A DNA stretch of 64,000 nt from Acerihabitans sp035013185 (GCF_035013185.1 NZ_JAYGJO010000015.1:56294-120293); one strand, 5' to 3'. Counted from the first letter of the stretch, positions 25,409 to 35,885 are shown. Translations and numbers: made by a program. Notes: generated by a model from the letters alone, not told the origin.

Positions 25409-26722
25409 ATGACACAACAAGAATATTTACGCCGTCGTCAGGCATTGTTGGCAAAAATGGCCCCGGCCAGCGCGGCCGTTATTTTTGCTGCCCCGGTGGC
25501 GACGCGTAATGCCGACAGTGAATATCCTTATCGTCAAAACAGCGATTTTTGGTATTTTACCGGCTTCAATGAGCCGGAAGCGGCCTTGATACTGATAAAA
25601 AGCGACGAAAGTCATCACCATAGCGTGCTGTTTAATCGGGTGCGCGATCTCAGCGCCGAAACCTGGTTTGGCCGCCGGTTGGGGCAGGAGGCGGCCCCAG
25701 CCGCATTGGGCGTGGATCGCTCACTGCCATGGGCGGAGATGGCTCAACAGTTGCACCTGCTGCTCAACGGGCTGGATGTGGTTTATCACGCGCAAGGCGA
25801 ATACGACTTTGCCGATACGCTGGTGTTTAACGCGCTCGATACCCTGCGCAGCGGTTACCGTCAGCAGCTGAGTGCACCCGCCGCGATGATTGACTGGCGC
25901 CCTTGGGTACATGAACTGCGGTTGTTTAAGTCTGACGAGGAACTGGCTATCATGCGCCGTGCCGGCGAAATTAGCGCGCTGGGACATACCCGGGCCATGC
26001 AATATTGCCTACCTGGCCAGTATGAATATCAGTTGGAAGGGGAGATCTTGCATGAGTTCACTCGGCATGGCGCGCGTTTTCCCTCATACAACACGATTGT
26101 CGGTAGCGGCGAAAACGGCTGTATTCTGCATTACACGGAAAATGAGACACCAATGCGCGACGGTGATCTGGTGTTGATTGACGCCGGGTGTGAACTTGAA
26201 GGTTATGCCGGCGACATTACGCGAACCTTCCCGGTAAATGGCAAATTCACCGTCGCTCAGCGGGCGATTTATACGCTTGTGCTGGCGATGCTGGAACATT
26301 CACTGCAACAGTTCAGGCCTGGCGTCAGTATTCGCGAGGTGAACGAACAGGCGGTCCGTATCATGGTGAGCGGACTGGTGAAACTGGGTGTCATGCAAGG
26401 TGAGGTCGACGCGCTGATCGCCGCCCAGGCACACCGGCAATTTTTCATGCACGGTTTAAGCCACTGGCTGGGGTTGGATGTTCATGATGTGGGGGATTAC
26501 GGCACTCCTGAACGGGGGCGGATCCTGGCACCCGGCATGGTGCTGACCATTGAGCCGGGTATCTACATCCCGCTCAATGCCGATGTGCCCGAGCAATATC
26601 GTGGTATCGGCATCCGCATCGAAGACAATATTGTCATTACAGAACAAGGCAATAGTAATTTGACGGATTCAGTGGTGAAAGACCCTGACGCGATTGAAGC
26701 GTTGATGGCAGCGGCGCGCTAA
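25409..26722 (+). CDS. pepP: Xaa-Pro aminopeptidase PepP
   Basis: Mn-dependent aminopeptidase P that removes N-terminal residues preceding proline. It is 437 aa. The pita-bread fold ligands are visible: LIDAGCELEGYAGDITR (two Asp, near residue 260-271), HGLSHWLGLDVHD (His near 354), TIEPGIYIP (Glu near 383) and GIRIEDNI (Glu near 406). The start is the ATG at 25409; a GTG sits immediately before it. RBS AGAGAGAG. ubiH starts two bases after the stop, indicating coupling. Confidence 0.97.
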   Translation: MTQQEYLRRRQALLAKMAPASAAVIFAAPVATRNADSEYPYRQNSDFWYFTGFNEPEAALILIKSDESHHHSVLFNRVRDLSAETWFGRRLGQEAAPAALGVDRSLPWAEMAQQLHLLLNGLDVVYHAQGEYDFADTLVFNALDTLRSGYRQQLSAPAAMIDWRPWVHELRLFKSDEELAIMRRAGEISALGHTRAMQYCLPGQYEYQLEGEILHEFTRHGARFPSYNTIVGSGENGCILHYTENETPMRDGDLVLIDAGCELEGYAGDITRTFPVNGKFTVAQRAIYTLVLAMLEHSLQQFRPGVSIREVNEQAVRIMVSGLVKLGVMQGEVDALIAAQAHRQFFMHGLSHWLGLDVHDVGDYGTPERGRILAPGMVLTIEPGIYIPLNADVPEQYRGIGIRIEDNIVITEQGNSNLTDSVVKDPDAIEALMAAAR

Positions 26723-26724
26723 CG

Positions 26725-27903
26725 ATGTCGGTAATCATTATTGGTGGTGGCATGACCGGCGCCACGTTGGCGTTAGCCTTATCCCATATGACCGGCGGCA
26801 GGCTGGCCATTGATCTGGTGGAAGCCGCTGCGCCGGAAAGCCGGGCGCATCCGGGTTTTGACTCCCGCGCTATCGCGTTGGCCCAAGGAACCTGCCAGCA
26901 GCTTACCGACATCGGCGTGTGGCCATCGTTGCAATCCTGCGCCACGCCCATTACCCAGGTGCAGGTGACCGATCGCGGCCATCTTGGCCAGGTACAGTTG
27001 TCGGCGCAAGATTATCGTCTGCCGGCCTTGGGTTATGTGGTGGAATTGCACGATGTGGGACAGCGGCTGTTTGCGCTGTTACGCCAGGCGCCAGGGGTCA
27101 GATTGCATTGTCCTGCCCTCCTGACGGGCATTGACCGGCAGCGGGACCGGTTGTTGGCAACGCTCAATACCGGTGAGCAACTTACCGGACAATTGCTGGT
27201 CGCGGCAGACGGTTCCCACTCTGTGGCGGCGCGCATCTGCAATATGCAATGGCAGCAACGTGACTACCAGCAAATGGCGATCATCGCCAATGTCAGTACT
27301 GCACAGCCTCATGCGGGCCGGGCGTTTGAACGTTTTACCGAGCACGGGCCGCTGGCTTTGCTGCCCATGTCTGGCGGACGCAGTTCGCTGGTCTGGTGCC
27401 TTCCCATATCCAGGCACGAAGAAGTTGATGCCTGGAGCGACGCGCATTTTATCGAGCTGCTGCAACGCGAGTTTGGCTGGCGCTTGGGGCGCATTACCGC
27501 CGTTGGGACACGACAGTGTTATCCGTTGCAATTGCGCAGCGCCATCCGACACATTGGCCACCGTCTGGCACTGGTGGGCAATGCCGCTCAAACACTGCAT
27601 CCGATTGCCGGACAAGGTTTTAATTTGGGCATGCGTGATGTGATGACGCTGGCACAAACATTGGCTGCCGCGACCTACCAGGGGGAGGATCTCGGCGATT
27701 ACCGGACGTTGCAACGCTATCAGCAACGTCGGTTACCCGATCAGACTGCCACGGTAGGGGTTACTGATGGTTTGATTCGCTTGTTTGCCAACCGGTATTT
27801 TCCGTTGGTCATCGCGCGTAACCTTGGCCTGATATCCATGGCCTCTTCATCCACCCTGCGCGACGCGCTGGCGCGGCAAACATTAGGCTGGGTTGCGCGT
27901 TAA
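26725..27903 (+). CDS. ubiH: 2-octaprenyl-6-methoxyphenol hydroxylase UbiH
   Basis: FAD monooxygenase of ubiquinone synthesis (C4 hydroxylation step). It is 392 aa. Motifs: FAD GxGxxG-type IIIGGGMTGATLALAL at the N-terminus, VAADGSHS near residue 160 and LVGNAAQTLHPIAGQGFN near 290. The Asn-Ala-Ala-Gln variant in the last motif distinguishes UbiH from UbiI, which has Asp-Ala-Ala-His. It lies in the pepP-ubiH-ubiI operon. Confidence 0.96.
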   Translation: MSVIIIGGGMTGATLALALSHMTGGRLAIDLVEAAAPESRAHPGFDSRAIALAQGTCQQLTDIGVWPSLQSCATPITQVQVTDRGHLGQVQLSAQDYRLPALGYVVELHDVGQRLFALLRQAPGVRLHCPALLTGIDRQRDRLLATLNTGEQLTGQLLVAADGSHSVAARICNMQWQQRDYQQMAIIANVSTAQPHAGRAFERFTEHGPLALLPMSGGRSSLVWCLPISRHEEVDAWSDAHFIELLQREFGWRLGRITAVGTRQCYPLQLRSAIRHIGHRLALVGNAAQTLHPIAGQGFNLGMRDVMTLAQTLAAATYQGEDLGDYRTLQRYQQRRLPDQTATVGVTDGLIRLFANRYFPLVIARNLGLISMASSSTLRDALARQTLGWVAR

Positions 27904-27933
27904 CCCCAGTTCGCTGATAAGGATTTTCCGAGT

Positions 27934-29136
27934 ATGCAAGCATTTGACGTGGTAATTAACGGCGGCGGCATGGTTGGGCTGGCGCTGGCCTGTGGGCTAC
28001 AGGGCAGCGGGATGCGGGTGGCTGTGGTGGAACGGCAAGTGCCACAAGCGATTCCCCCGGCGCATAGCCCAGCACTGCGGGTCTCGGCCATCAACGCCGC
28101 CAGCCAGCGCCTGCTCGAACATGTGCAGGTTTGGGACGACATCGTCGCCCAACGCGCCGCGCCTTATGTCGGCATGGAGGTCTGGGATAACAACAGCTTT
28201 GGTAAAATTGCCTTTGATGGTGGCGCACTGGGGTATGCCCAACTGGGCCATATCGTCGAAAATCCGATCATTCATCAGGCGTTATGGCAGCGGGCCGACC
28301 GGTCGGCCGAGGTGAGCGTGTTTTGTCCTGCGGCGTTGCAGCAGGTGGCTTGGGGCGAAAACGAGGCGTTTATTACGCTTGATGACGGTCGGATGCTTAC
28401 CGCACGGCTGGTGGTGGGTGCGGACGGTGCCCATTCGTGGCTGCGCAACTATGCCAACATTCCCCTGACCTTCCGCGATTATCAGCATCATGCCTTGGTC
28501 GCCACGATTCGCACCGCCCGCCCACACGGCGGCATTGCCCGTCAAGCGTTCCACGGTGACGGCATCCTGGCTTTCCTGCCGCTGAGTCAGCCGGATCTGT
28601 GCTCTATCGTCTGGTCGTTACCGCCGGCGGATGCCGCGCGTTTGTTGGTCATGCCGGCGGCTGAATTTAACGCGCAGTTGGCGCGGCATTTTGATTTGAG
28701 GTTGGGATTGTGCGAACTGCGCAGTGAACGCCTGACGTTCCCGCTTACCGCCCGCTATGCGCGCGATTTTGCCGCCCATCGCCTCGTATTGGTCGGCGAT
28801 GCGGCCCACACGGTGCATCCTTTGGCCGGGCAGGGGGTTAACCTGGGATTCATGGATGTTGCCGAGCTCTTGTCCCAGTTGCGCCGCCTGCAACAAGCAG
28901 GTAAAGATATCGGACATTATCCCTACCTGCGCCGTTATGAACGCCGTCGCAAACACAGTGCCGCCTTAATGCTGGGCAGTATGGAAGGCTTCCGCCAACT
29001 GTTCGACGGCAACCATCCGTTGAAAAAATGGGCGCGGGATGCGGGGTTGCGCCTAGCCGATACGCTGCCGGGTGTTAAACCGCGCTTAATCCGCCAAGCG
29101 ATGGGCCTTAACGACCTGCCGGGGTGGTTGCAATAG
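27934..29136 (+). CDS. ubiI: 2-octaprenylphenol hydroxylase UbiI (VisC)
   Basis: FAD monooxygenase that hydroxylates C5 of the ubiquinone ring precursor. It is 400 aa, paralogous to the upstream UbiH. Motifs: VVINGGGMVGLALACGL, VVGADGAHSWLR and LVGDAAHTVHPLAGQGVN. Thirty bp separate it from ubiH. It is the last gene of the cluster before the gcvT promoter region. Confidence 0.96.
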   Translation: MQAFDVVINGGGMVGLALACGLQGSGMRVAVVERQVPQAIPPAHSPALRVSAINAASQRLLEHVQVWDDIVAQRAAPYVGMEVWDNNSFGKIAFDGGALGYAQLGHIVENPIIHQALWQRADRSAEVSVFCPAALQQVAWGENEAFITLDDGRMLTARLVVGADGAHSWLRNYANIPLTFRDYQHHALVATIRTARPHGGIARQAFHGDGILAFLPLSQPDLCSIVWSLPPADAARLLVMPAAEFNAQLARHFDLRLGLCELRSERLTFPLTARYARDFAAHRLVLVGDAAHTVHPLAGQGVNLGFMDVAELLSQLRRLQQAGKDIGHYPYLRRYERRRKHSAALMLGSMEGFRQLFDGNHPLKKWARDAGLRLADTLPGVKPRLIRQAMGLNDLPGWLQ

Positions 29137-29503
29137 GGTATCATTGACTGAAATAATCTAATTTAACCTCAATATTTGCCTTACATTTTCTAATGTCAGA
29201 CGGGTTTCACTGCCTTTTCCCGACGCTGTATGCAGCAATTATTGTTATCATATTTGGCGTTACAGCGCTCGGTGTTATGGTTTGTGCGTCGCAATAACTA
29301 TTTTACTAGCATAATATCCTGATAAGACCACTTCATCCCCCTGCGGTCCCTGATGCCACTACCCTAATTTAATTTATGGTTTCCCTGATGATTAGGTGGT
29401 AACTTCTGGCCAAAGGTATCGTTTGCGCACGCCCGGTTTATGACCAAGGCGTAGCGACACATCGCGTTTTAATGCGCCTGAATCGAAGATTAAAGAGGAA
29501 CAG
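29137..29503. promoter_or_regulatory. gcvTHP upstream region
   Basis: 367 bp that must hold the glycine cleavage promoter. In E. coli this region binds GcvA, Lrp and PurR; I see AT-rich tracts near 29150-29210 and 29280-29310 compatible with Lrp, but no site I can call with certainty. No glycine riboswitch-like structure is evident. The RBS of gcvT is AAGAGGAA. Confidence 0.5.
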
Positions 29504-30601
29504 ATGGCCCAGCTGACATCGTTATATGAACAGCACGTTGCGTGCGGCGCAAAAATGGTGGATTTCCATGGGTGGATGATGCCGCTGCACTATGGTTCAC
29601 AGCTGGAAGAACATCACCAGGTGCGGCGCGACGCCGGCATGTTTGATGTGTCCCATATGACCATTATCGACTTGCACGGTCCCCGTACCCGCGATTTCCT
29701 GCGTTATCTACTGGCCAACGACGTTGCCAAACTTACCGTGCCGGGCAAAGCGCTTTATAGCGGCATGCTTAACGCCTCCGGTGGCGTGATTGATGATCTG
29801 ATCGTCTATTTCCTCAGCCCAACCGACTACCGTCTGGTGGTGAACTCCGCCACGCGTGAAAAAGACGTGGCCTGGGTGAGCGATCACGCACAACCCTTTA
29901 ACGTCGAGGTCAAGGTTCGTGATGATTTGGCGCTCATTGCCGTCCAAGGACCGCAGGCTCAGTCAAAGTCCCGCACCTTGTTTGACCCTGAGCAGCAGGC
30001 GGCGGTGGCCGGGATGAAGCCATTTTTTGGCGTTCAATCAGGTGATCTGTTTATTGCCACCACCGGCTATACCGGCGAAGCCGGATTTGAAATCGCCTTA
30101 CCGAAGACGGATGCGGCGGCGTTCTGGCAGCGACTGCTGACGGCGGGCGTCAAACCTTGCGGATTAGGCGCGCGTGATACGCTGCGCCTGGAAGCAGGCA
30201 TGAATCTCTACGGACAGGAGATGAACGAACGCATTTCGCCGCTGGCCGCCAATATGGGTTGGACCATTGCGTGGCTGCCGGAAGATCGTGATTTTATCGG
30301 CCGATCGGCGCTGGAAACGCAGCGGATCGACGGTACCGAACAACTGGTCGGTCTGGTCATGACCGAAAAAGGGGTATTGCGCAACGACCTTACCGTGCAC
30401 TTTACCGACGCTGCCGGTAATATGAAAACCGGCGTGATCACCAGCGGTTCTTTCTCGCCAACCTTAGGCTTTAGTATCGCTCTGGCCCGTGTACCCGCCG
30501 GTATTGGCGAGCAGGCTATTGTATTAATCCGTAACCGCGAAATGCCGGTTAAGGTCACCAAACCTGGTTTTGTCCGCGCGGGTAAACCGGTCGTTCAATA
30601 A
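29504..30601 (+). CDS. gcvT: Aminomethyltransferase GcvT (T protein)
   Basis: Glycine cleavage T protein, which transfers the aminomethyl carbon from lipoylated GcvH to tetrahydrofolate and releases ammonia. It is 365 aa. Recognisable segments are GAKMVDFHGWMMPLHYG, VSHMTIIDLHGP, the folate-site RDTLRLEAGMNLYGQEM and GVITSGSFSPTLG. First gene of gcvTHP, 26 bp ahead of gcvH. It supplies one-carbon units together with SerA-derived serine metabolism. Confidence 0.98.
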   Translation: MAQLTSLYEQHVACGAKMVDFHGWMMPLHYGSQLEEHHQVRRDAGMFDVSHMTIIDLHGPRTRDFLRYLLANDVAKLTVPGKALYSGMLNASGGVIDDLIVYFLSPTDYRLVVNSATREKDVAWVSDHAQPFNVEVKVRDDLALIAVQGPQAQSKSRTLFDPEQQAAVAGMKPFFGVQSGDLFIATTGYTGEAGFEIALPKTDAAAFWQRLLTAGVKPCGLGARDTLRLEAGMNLYGQEMNERISPLAANMGWTIAWLPEDRDFIGRSALETQRIDGTEQLVGLVMTEKGVLRNDLTVHFTDAAGNMKTGVITSGSFSPTLGFSIALARVPAGIGEQAIVLIRNREMPVKVTKPGFVRAGKPVVQ

Positions 30602-30627
30602 TCAACTTTGCAATAGAGAGGAAGGCA

Positions 30628-31020
30628 ATGAGCAATGTGCCGAAAGATCTAAAATATACCACCTCCCACGAGTGGGTGCGTTATGAAGGCGAAGGCATTT
30701 ATTCCGTTGGCATTACCGAACATGCCCAAGAGTTGCTCGGTGATATGGTGTTTATCGATTTGCCGGAAGTGGGCACCGATTTCGCTGCCAGCGATGATTG
30801 CGCGGTAGCCGAATCAGTCAAAGCGGCATCGGACATTTATGCGCCTATCGCCGGTGAAATCGTCGAGGTGAACGACGAGCTTGAAGCGTCGCCGGAACTG
30901 GTTAATAGCGCACCTTATACCGACGGCTGGTTATTCCGTATCAAAGCCAGCGACGAAAGTGAAGTTGATGCGTTACTCGATGCCGAGGCCTACGAGGCCA
31001 CCATTGAGGATGAAGACTAA
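30628..31020 (+). CDS. gcvH: Glycine cleavage H protein
   Basis: 130-aa lipoyl carrier protein shuttling the aminomethyl group between GcvP and GcvT. The lipoylated lysine is K65 in AVAESVKAASD. N-terminal LKYTTSHEWVRYEGEG and C-terminal NSAPYTDGWLFRIK are conserved. RBS GAGAGGAAGG. Sits between gcvT and gcvP in the operon. Confidence 0.98.
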   Translation: MSNVPKDLKYTTSHEWVRYEGEGIYSVGITEHAQELLGDMVFIDLPEVGTDFAASDDCAVAESVKAASDIYAPIAGEIVEVNDELEASPELVNSAPYTDGWLFRIKASDESEVDALLDAEAYEATIEDED

Positions 31021-31098
31021 CCCGCGCGCCCCGGCTCTGTGCCGGGGCAGTGATTCATATAATTCCCCGTTCCATGCCCGATGCAGGAAGTGTTGTTT

Positions 31099-33963
31099 AT
31101 GACCCAAACTCTCAGCCAGCTAGAACATAATGGTGCCTTTATCGAGCGCCATATTGGCCCTGGCGCACAGCAACAGGCGCAAATGTTGGCGGCTATTGGC
31201 GCCGATACGCTTGATGCCTTAATCAAACAAATCGTTCCGGCTGATATTCAACTTTCAGCCCCTCCCGCGGTAGGGGATGCGGCAACGGAAGCACAGGCGC
31301 TAGCGGAGTTAAAGGCCATAGCCGGCCTTAATCAACGTTACAAAACCTACATTGGCATGGGATACAGTGCGGTGATCACCCCGCCGGTGATCCTGCGTAA
31401 TATGCTGGAAAATCCGGGCTGGTATACCGCCTATACCCCTTATCAGCCTGAAGTGTCCCAGGGGCGTCTGGAAGCACTGCTTAATTTTCAGCAGTTGACC
31501 CTCGACCTGACCGGCCTGGATATTGCTTCAGCGTCGCTATTAGATGAAGCCACCGCCGCTGCTGAAGCCATGGCGCTGGCCAAACGTGCCAGCAAGCTTA
31601 AAGCCGCGAATGTTTTTTTCGTGGCCGATGACGTACACCCGCAAACCCTGGATGTGGTGCGCACCCGTGCGACGACCTTCGGTTTTGATATTGTGGTCGG
31701 TAAACCGGCCGACGCCTTAGCGCTAAACGGCGTATTTGGCGTGTTGCTGCAGCAGATCGGTACCACCGGGGAGTTGCATGATTACCGCACCCTGTTGGCC
31801 GAACTGAAAACCGGCAAAATCATCAGTTGCGTGGCCGCTGATATGATGACGTTGGTATGGTTGGCCGCACCAGGTGCCCAAGGGGCCGACGTGGTGTTTG
31901 GTTCGTCCCAGCGCTTTGGTGTGCCTATGGGTTACGGCGGGCCGCACGCGGCATTTTTTGCCGCCCGCGATGAAGTGAAACGATCCATGCCGGGACGGAT
32001 TATCGGCGTGTCCCGCGACGCTGCCGGCGGCATTGCGCTGCGCATGGCGATGCAGACTCGCGAGCAACATATCCGTCGCGAAAAGGCCAATTCCAATATT
32101 TGTACCTCTCAGGTGTTACTGGCCAATATTGCCGGCCTGTATGCGGTATACCACGGACCAGACGGTCTCAAACGCATTGCCGGGCGTATTCACCGCTTGA
32201 CCTCTATCCTGGCCGCTGGTCTGACGGCAGCGGGTCTGAAACCGCGGTTTGCCTGCTGGTTCGATACGCTGACCGTGGATGTGGCCGATAAAGTTGCGGT
32301 GATACAGCGTGCACTGGCGCGCGGGGTTAACCTGCGTAGCGATTTGGCCGGCGCGGTGGGTATCACCCTGGATGAAACCACCTGTCGTGAAGATATTGTT
32401 TCGCTCTTTAACGTGTTGACCGGTGATGATCGGCCGTTAGATATAAGCGCACTGGACGCCGCCGTGGATGAGGTGATCCCTGCGCCATTGCTGCGCACCA
32501 CGCCTATCCTCACGCATCCGGTGTTTAATCGCTACCATAGCGAAACCGAAATGATGCGTTATATGCATCGGTTGGAACGCAAAGATCTGGCGCTTAATCA
32601 AGCGATGATCCCGTTAGGTTCCTGCACCATGAAACTTAACGCTGCCGCCGAGATGATTCCCATCACCTGGCCCGAATTCGCCGAGTTGCACCCGTTTTGT
32701 CCCACCGAGCAAGCTGAAGGCTATCAGCAGATGATCGCCCAACTGTCGCGTTGGCTGGTACAGCTGACGGGCTATGATGCGCTGTGCATGCAGCCCAACT
32801 CCGGCGCTCAAGGGGAATACTCCGGCATGCTGGCGATCCGTCGTTACCACGAAAGCCGCAACGACGGCGCCCGCAAGATTTGCCTGATCCCCAGCTCCGC
32901 CCACGGTACCAATCCGGCATCGGCGCAAATGGCCGGCATGTCGGTGACGGTAGTGGCCTGCGATAAACACGGTAATATTGATTTGCATGATTTACGGCAA
33001 AAGGCTGAACAGGCTGGCGATCGGCTGTCGTGTATCATGGTGACCTATCCTTCCACCCATGGGGTATATGAGGAAACCATTCGCGAAGTGTGCCAAATCG
33101 TTCATCAATACGGCGGCCAGGTCTATCTGGACGGCGCAAACATGAACGCCCAGGTCGGCATCACGTCGCCGGGATTTATCGGCGCTGACGTTTCCCATCT
33201 GAATTTGCATAAAACCTTTTGTATACCCCACGGCGGCGGTGGGCCAGGCATGGGGCCCATCGGGGTTAAAGCGCATTTGGCGCCGTTTGTCCCTGGACAT
33301 TCAGTGGTGCGCATCGACGGCGTGTTGACTCAACAGGGTGCGGTCAGCGCGGCCCCCTTCGGCAGTGCCTCCATTTTGCCGATCAGCTGGATGTATATCC
33401 GTATGATGGGTGCCGAGGGGCTCAAGCAGGCCAGTCAGGTCGCTATCCTTAATGCCAACTATATCGCCAGCCGTTTGCAGTCGGCTTACCCGGTGCTGTA
33501 TACCGGCCGGGGCGGACGGGTGGCCCATGAATGTATTCTGGATATCCGGGCGATAAAGGAACACAGCGGTATCAGTGAAATGGATATTGCCAAACGCCTG
33601 ATTGACTATGGTTTCCACGCGCCAACCATGTCTTTCCCGGTCGCGGGCACGCTGATGGTGGAACCGACTGAATCGGAAAGCCAGGTGGAGCTGGATCGTT
33701 TTATAAACGCCATGTTGGCGATTCGTGGCGAAATCGAACGGGTAGCCAGCGGCGAGTGGCCGTTGGCGGATAACCCGTTGGTGAATGCGCCGCACATTGA
33801 GCGCGAGCTGGCAGGGGAGTGGTCACATCCCTACAGCCGGGAGACGGCGGCATTTCCGAGCGGTTATAGCGATAAATACTGGCCAAGTGTAAAACGCCTG
33901 GATGATGTTTATGGCGATCGGAACCTGTTCTGCTCTTGTGTGCCGATAGACGCTTATCAATAA
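31099..33963 (+). CDS. gcvP: Glycine dehydrogenase (decarboxylating) GcvP
   Basis: PLP-dependent P protein that decarboxylates glycine onto the lipoyl arm of GcvH. It is 954 aa (957 in E. coli). The PLP lysine is in HLNLHKTFCIPHGGGGPG near residue 705. The start MTQTLSQLEHNG at 31099 follows AGGAAG at 8-bp spacing and matches E. coli; an ATG 18 bp upstream lacks support. A strong terminator ends the operon. Confidence 0.98.
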   Translation: MTQTLSQLEHNGAFIERHIGPGAQQQAQMLAAIGADTLDALIKQIVPADIQLSAPPAVGDAATEAQALAELKAIAGLNQRYKTYIGMGYSAVITPPVILRNMLENPGWYTAYTPYQPEVSQGRLEALLNFQQLTLDLTGLDIASASLLDEATAAAEAMALAKRASKLKAANVFFVADDVHPQTLDVVRTRATTFGFDIVVGKPADALALNGVFGVLLQQIGTTGELHDYRTLLAELKTGKIISCVAADMMTLVWLAAPGAQGADVVFGSSQRFGVPMGYGGPHAAFFAARDEVKRSMPGRIIGVSRDAAGGIALRMAMQTREQHIRREKANSNICTSQVLLANIAGLYAVYHGPDGLKRIAGRIHRLTSILAAGLTAAGLKPRFACWFDTLTVDVADKVAVIQRALARGVNLRSDLAGAVGITLDETTCREDIVSLFNVLTGDDRPLDISALDAAVDEVIPAPLLRTTPILTHPVFNRYHSETEMMRYMHRLERKDLALNQAMIPLGSCTMKLNAAAEMIPITWPEFAELHPFCPTEQAEGYQQMIAQLSRWLVQLTGYDALCMQPNSGAQGEYSGMLAIRRYHESRNDGARKICLIPSSAHGTNPASAQMAGMSVTVVACDKHGNIDLHDLRQKAEQAGDRLSCIMVTYPSTHGVYEETIREVCQIVHQYGGQVYLDGANMNAQVGITSPGFIGADVSHLNLHKTFCIPHGGGGPGMGPIGVKAHLAPFVPGHSVVRIDGVLTQQGAVSAAPFGSASILPISWMYIRMMGAEGLKQASQVAILNANYIASRLQSAYPVLYTGRGGRVAHECILDIRAIKEHSGISEMDIAKRLIDYGFHAPTMSFPVAGTLMVEPTESESQVELDRFINAMLAIRGEIERVASGEWPLADNPLVNAPHIERELAGEWSHPYSRETAAFPSGYSDKYWPSVKRLDDVYGDRNLFCSCVPIDAYQ

Positions 33964-33996
33964 ATTTTTTTGACGATAGTGTCTTCCCCTTCCCGG

Positions 33997-34046
33997 CCCT
34001 GATCCGCCACGGTAAAGCACCGCGGCGGATCAGGGTCGATTATTTT
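33997..34046 (+). terminator. Terminator of the gcvTHP operon
   Basis: A 12-bp perfect stem (CCCTGATCCGCC / GGCGGATCAGGG) encloses a smaller CGGT/ACCG hairpin and is followed by ATTATTTTT. It starts 33 bp after the gcvP stop. Confidence 0.88.
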
Positions 34047-34196
34047 TCCGCGTATTCGTAAGAAAACATGTACTGTTACATCATAATGCTCTTCGCAAGC
34101 TGACCCAAGGGAACCTAGTGGGGCATTTGTTTGTCCGACAATCACCATAATAAGACGGCAGATTATTCATAAGCCAAATAGAGAATAAAGTATTTA

Positions 34197-35849
34197 ATGA
34201 GAACACTTATACAATGGACCCAACTCAAAATTTCCCTATTTGTTGCCTTATATATCGGGGTTGGACTTAACATACCCATCCTGATTCGCCGCTACCAACA
34301 CCTGCAATATGATCATGTATTATCGATTTCTATCGAGATTCTGGCGTTGTTTTCGTTGGTGTTTCTGCTGGGATTGCTACTGTCACTGTTTGGTAAAATC
34401 TGCTATCGGGTCTTGATGACCCTGCTGGTGCTCAGTTCGGTGGCCGCCAGCTATTACATGGTGTTATTTAACGTTGATATCGGCTATGGCATTTTGGCTG
34501 CGGTGATGACCACTGACGTGGATCTTTCCAAAGAATCGGTGGGTTATCATTTTGCCCTATGGATGGTGCTGGTCAGTTTGGTACCGCTGGTGCTGATTTG
34601 GCTTTCACCGATGACGGAAGCGGCGTTCAGCAAAACCAACCCGCGCAAGATGGTCAAAAAAGCACTGTTGATCCTGACTGCCGCTGCTTGCTGCTGGGTG
34701 CCGCTAAAACTGATGGGCAAGGTGCAAGATCAACACGATCGGCTCAATAACCGTACCATGGCCAGCTATGGTGGCGTGGTGGCCGGCACCTATTCTCCCT
34801 CAAACTGGCTGTCGGCCTTGGGTTTGTTGATCTACAGCTCTTATAGCCAGTCCGAGGACAGTCGCAACCTATTTGATCCTGCCGCGCATTTTACCTATGT
34901 CGCGCCCAAGGATATCAACGACATGTATGTGGTGTTTATCATCGGCGAAAGCGCGCGCCGTGATCATCTGGGGGTATACGGCTACCAGCGCGACACCACC
35001 CCTAATCTGGCTAAAGAACCCAATCTGGCCTTATTGCAGGGATACTCCTGCGATACCTCAACCAAGCTTTCCTTGCGCTGCATGTTTGTGCGCGAGGGTG
35101 GGGCGTCCGAAGCGCCGCAGCGCACGTTAAAAGAGATGAACGTATTTTCGGTGCTCAAAAAACAAGGATTCAGCTCGGAGCTGTTTTCCATGCAAAGTGA
35201 GGCGTGGTTTTACAATAAGGTAATGGCAGATAATTATGCCCTGCGCGAAACTATCCAGGCGGAAAAACGCAATGCCGGTAAACCGGTGGACGATATGGCG
35301 TTGGTGAGCGAATTACACGATTCCGTGGCGCGTCATCCTCAGGGGAAGCATTTGATTATCCTGCATACCAAGGGTTCACATTATCTGTATACGGAACGCT
35401 ATCCGCGTGAGTTTGCCCGCTACCAGCCTGAATGCCAGGGCATTGATGATCAGTGCTCTACCGAGGAACTGATTAATTCCTACGACAATAGCCTGCTGTA
35501 TACCGATTATTTTCTTGAACAGGTGTTTAACCAACTGCGCGATCGCAATGCGATTGTGTTTTACGCCTCGGATCATGGTGAATCGATTTCGAAGAATATG
35601 CATTTTCACGGAACGCCGCGGGATCGGGCGCCGATAGAACAGCGCAGTATTCCCATTATGGTCTGGGCGTCAAACCGCTTTCTCAAAGAGCCCGATCACC
35701 AGGCGGCCTTTGCGCAGTTGCGCACCCTGGCGGCGGCTAAAACACCGGTATTTCACGAAAAACTGTTTGACAGCATTTTGGGCTGCATCGGTTATACCTC
35801 GCCGGACGGTGGCATCGTCGCACAGCGTAACTGGTGCCAGAAACAGTAA
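34197..35849 (+). CDS. eptB: Kdo2-lipid A phosphoethanolamine transferase EptB
   Basis: Inner-membrane enzyme that adds phosphoethanolamine to the outer Kdo of lipopolysaccharide, masking negative charge. It is 550 aa against 563 in E. coli EptB and closely similar throughout (YGILAAVMTTDVDLSKE, SYGGVVAGTYSPSNWLSALG). About five TM helices in residues 10-170, then a periplasmic sulfatase-like domain: metal site FIIGESARRDH, nucleophile region CDTSTKLSLRC, and YASDHGES. Ends CIGYTSPDGG like EptB. It lies between gcvP and a sugar locus, not at the E. coli eptB position, so it is part of a rearranged or acquired stretch. Confidence 0.93.
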   Translation: MRTLIQWTQLKISLFVALYIGVGLNIPILIRRYQHLQYDHVLSISIEILALFSLVFLLGLLLSLFGKICYRVLMTLLVLSSVAASYYMVLFNVDIGYGILAAVMTTDVDLSKESVGYHFALWMVLVSLVPLVLIWLSPMTEAAFSKTNPRKMVKKALLILTAAACCWVPLKLMGKVQDQHDRLNNRTMASYGGVVAGTYSPSNWLSALGLLIYSSYSQSEDSRNLFDPAAHFTYVAPKDINDMYVVFIIGESARRDHLGVYGYQRDTTPNLAKEPNLALLQGYSCDTSTKLSLRCMFVREGGASEAPQRTLKEMNVFSVLKKQGFSSELFSMQSEAWFYNKVMADNYALRETIQAEKRNAGKPVDDMALVSELHDSVARHPQGKHLIILHTKGSHYLYTERYPREFARYQPECQGIDDQCSTEELINSYDNSLLYTDYFLEQVFNQLRDRNAIVFYASDHGESISKNMHFHGTPRDRAPIEQRSIPIMVWASNRFLKEPDHQAAFAQLRTLAAAKTPVFHEKLFDSILGCIGYTSPDGGIVAQRNWCQKQ

Positions 35850-35885
35850 ACCGTTATGGCTTTGCACATACCAAGCATTACGTGG

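Noticed and set aside
29137..29503. Possible glycine riboswitch before gcvT
   Set aside because: No tandem aptamer-like conserved pairing is visible, and enterobacterial gcvTHP is controlled by GcvA and GcvR rather than a riboswitch.
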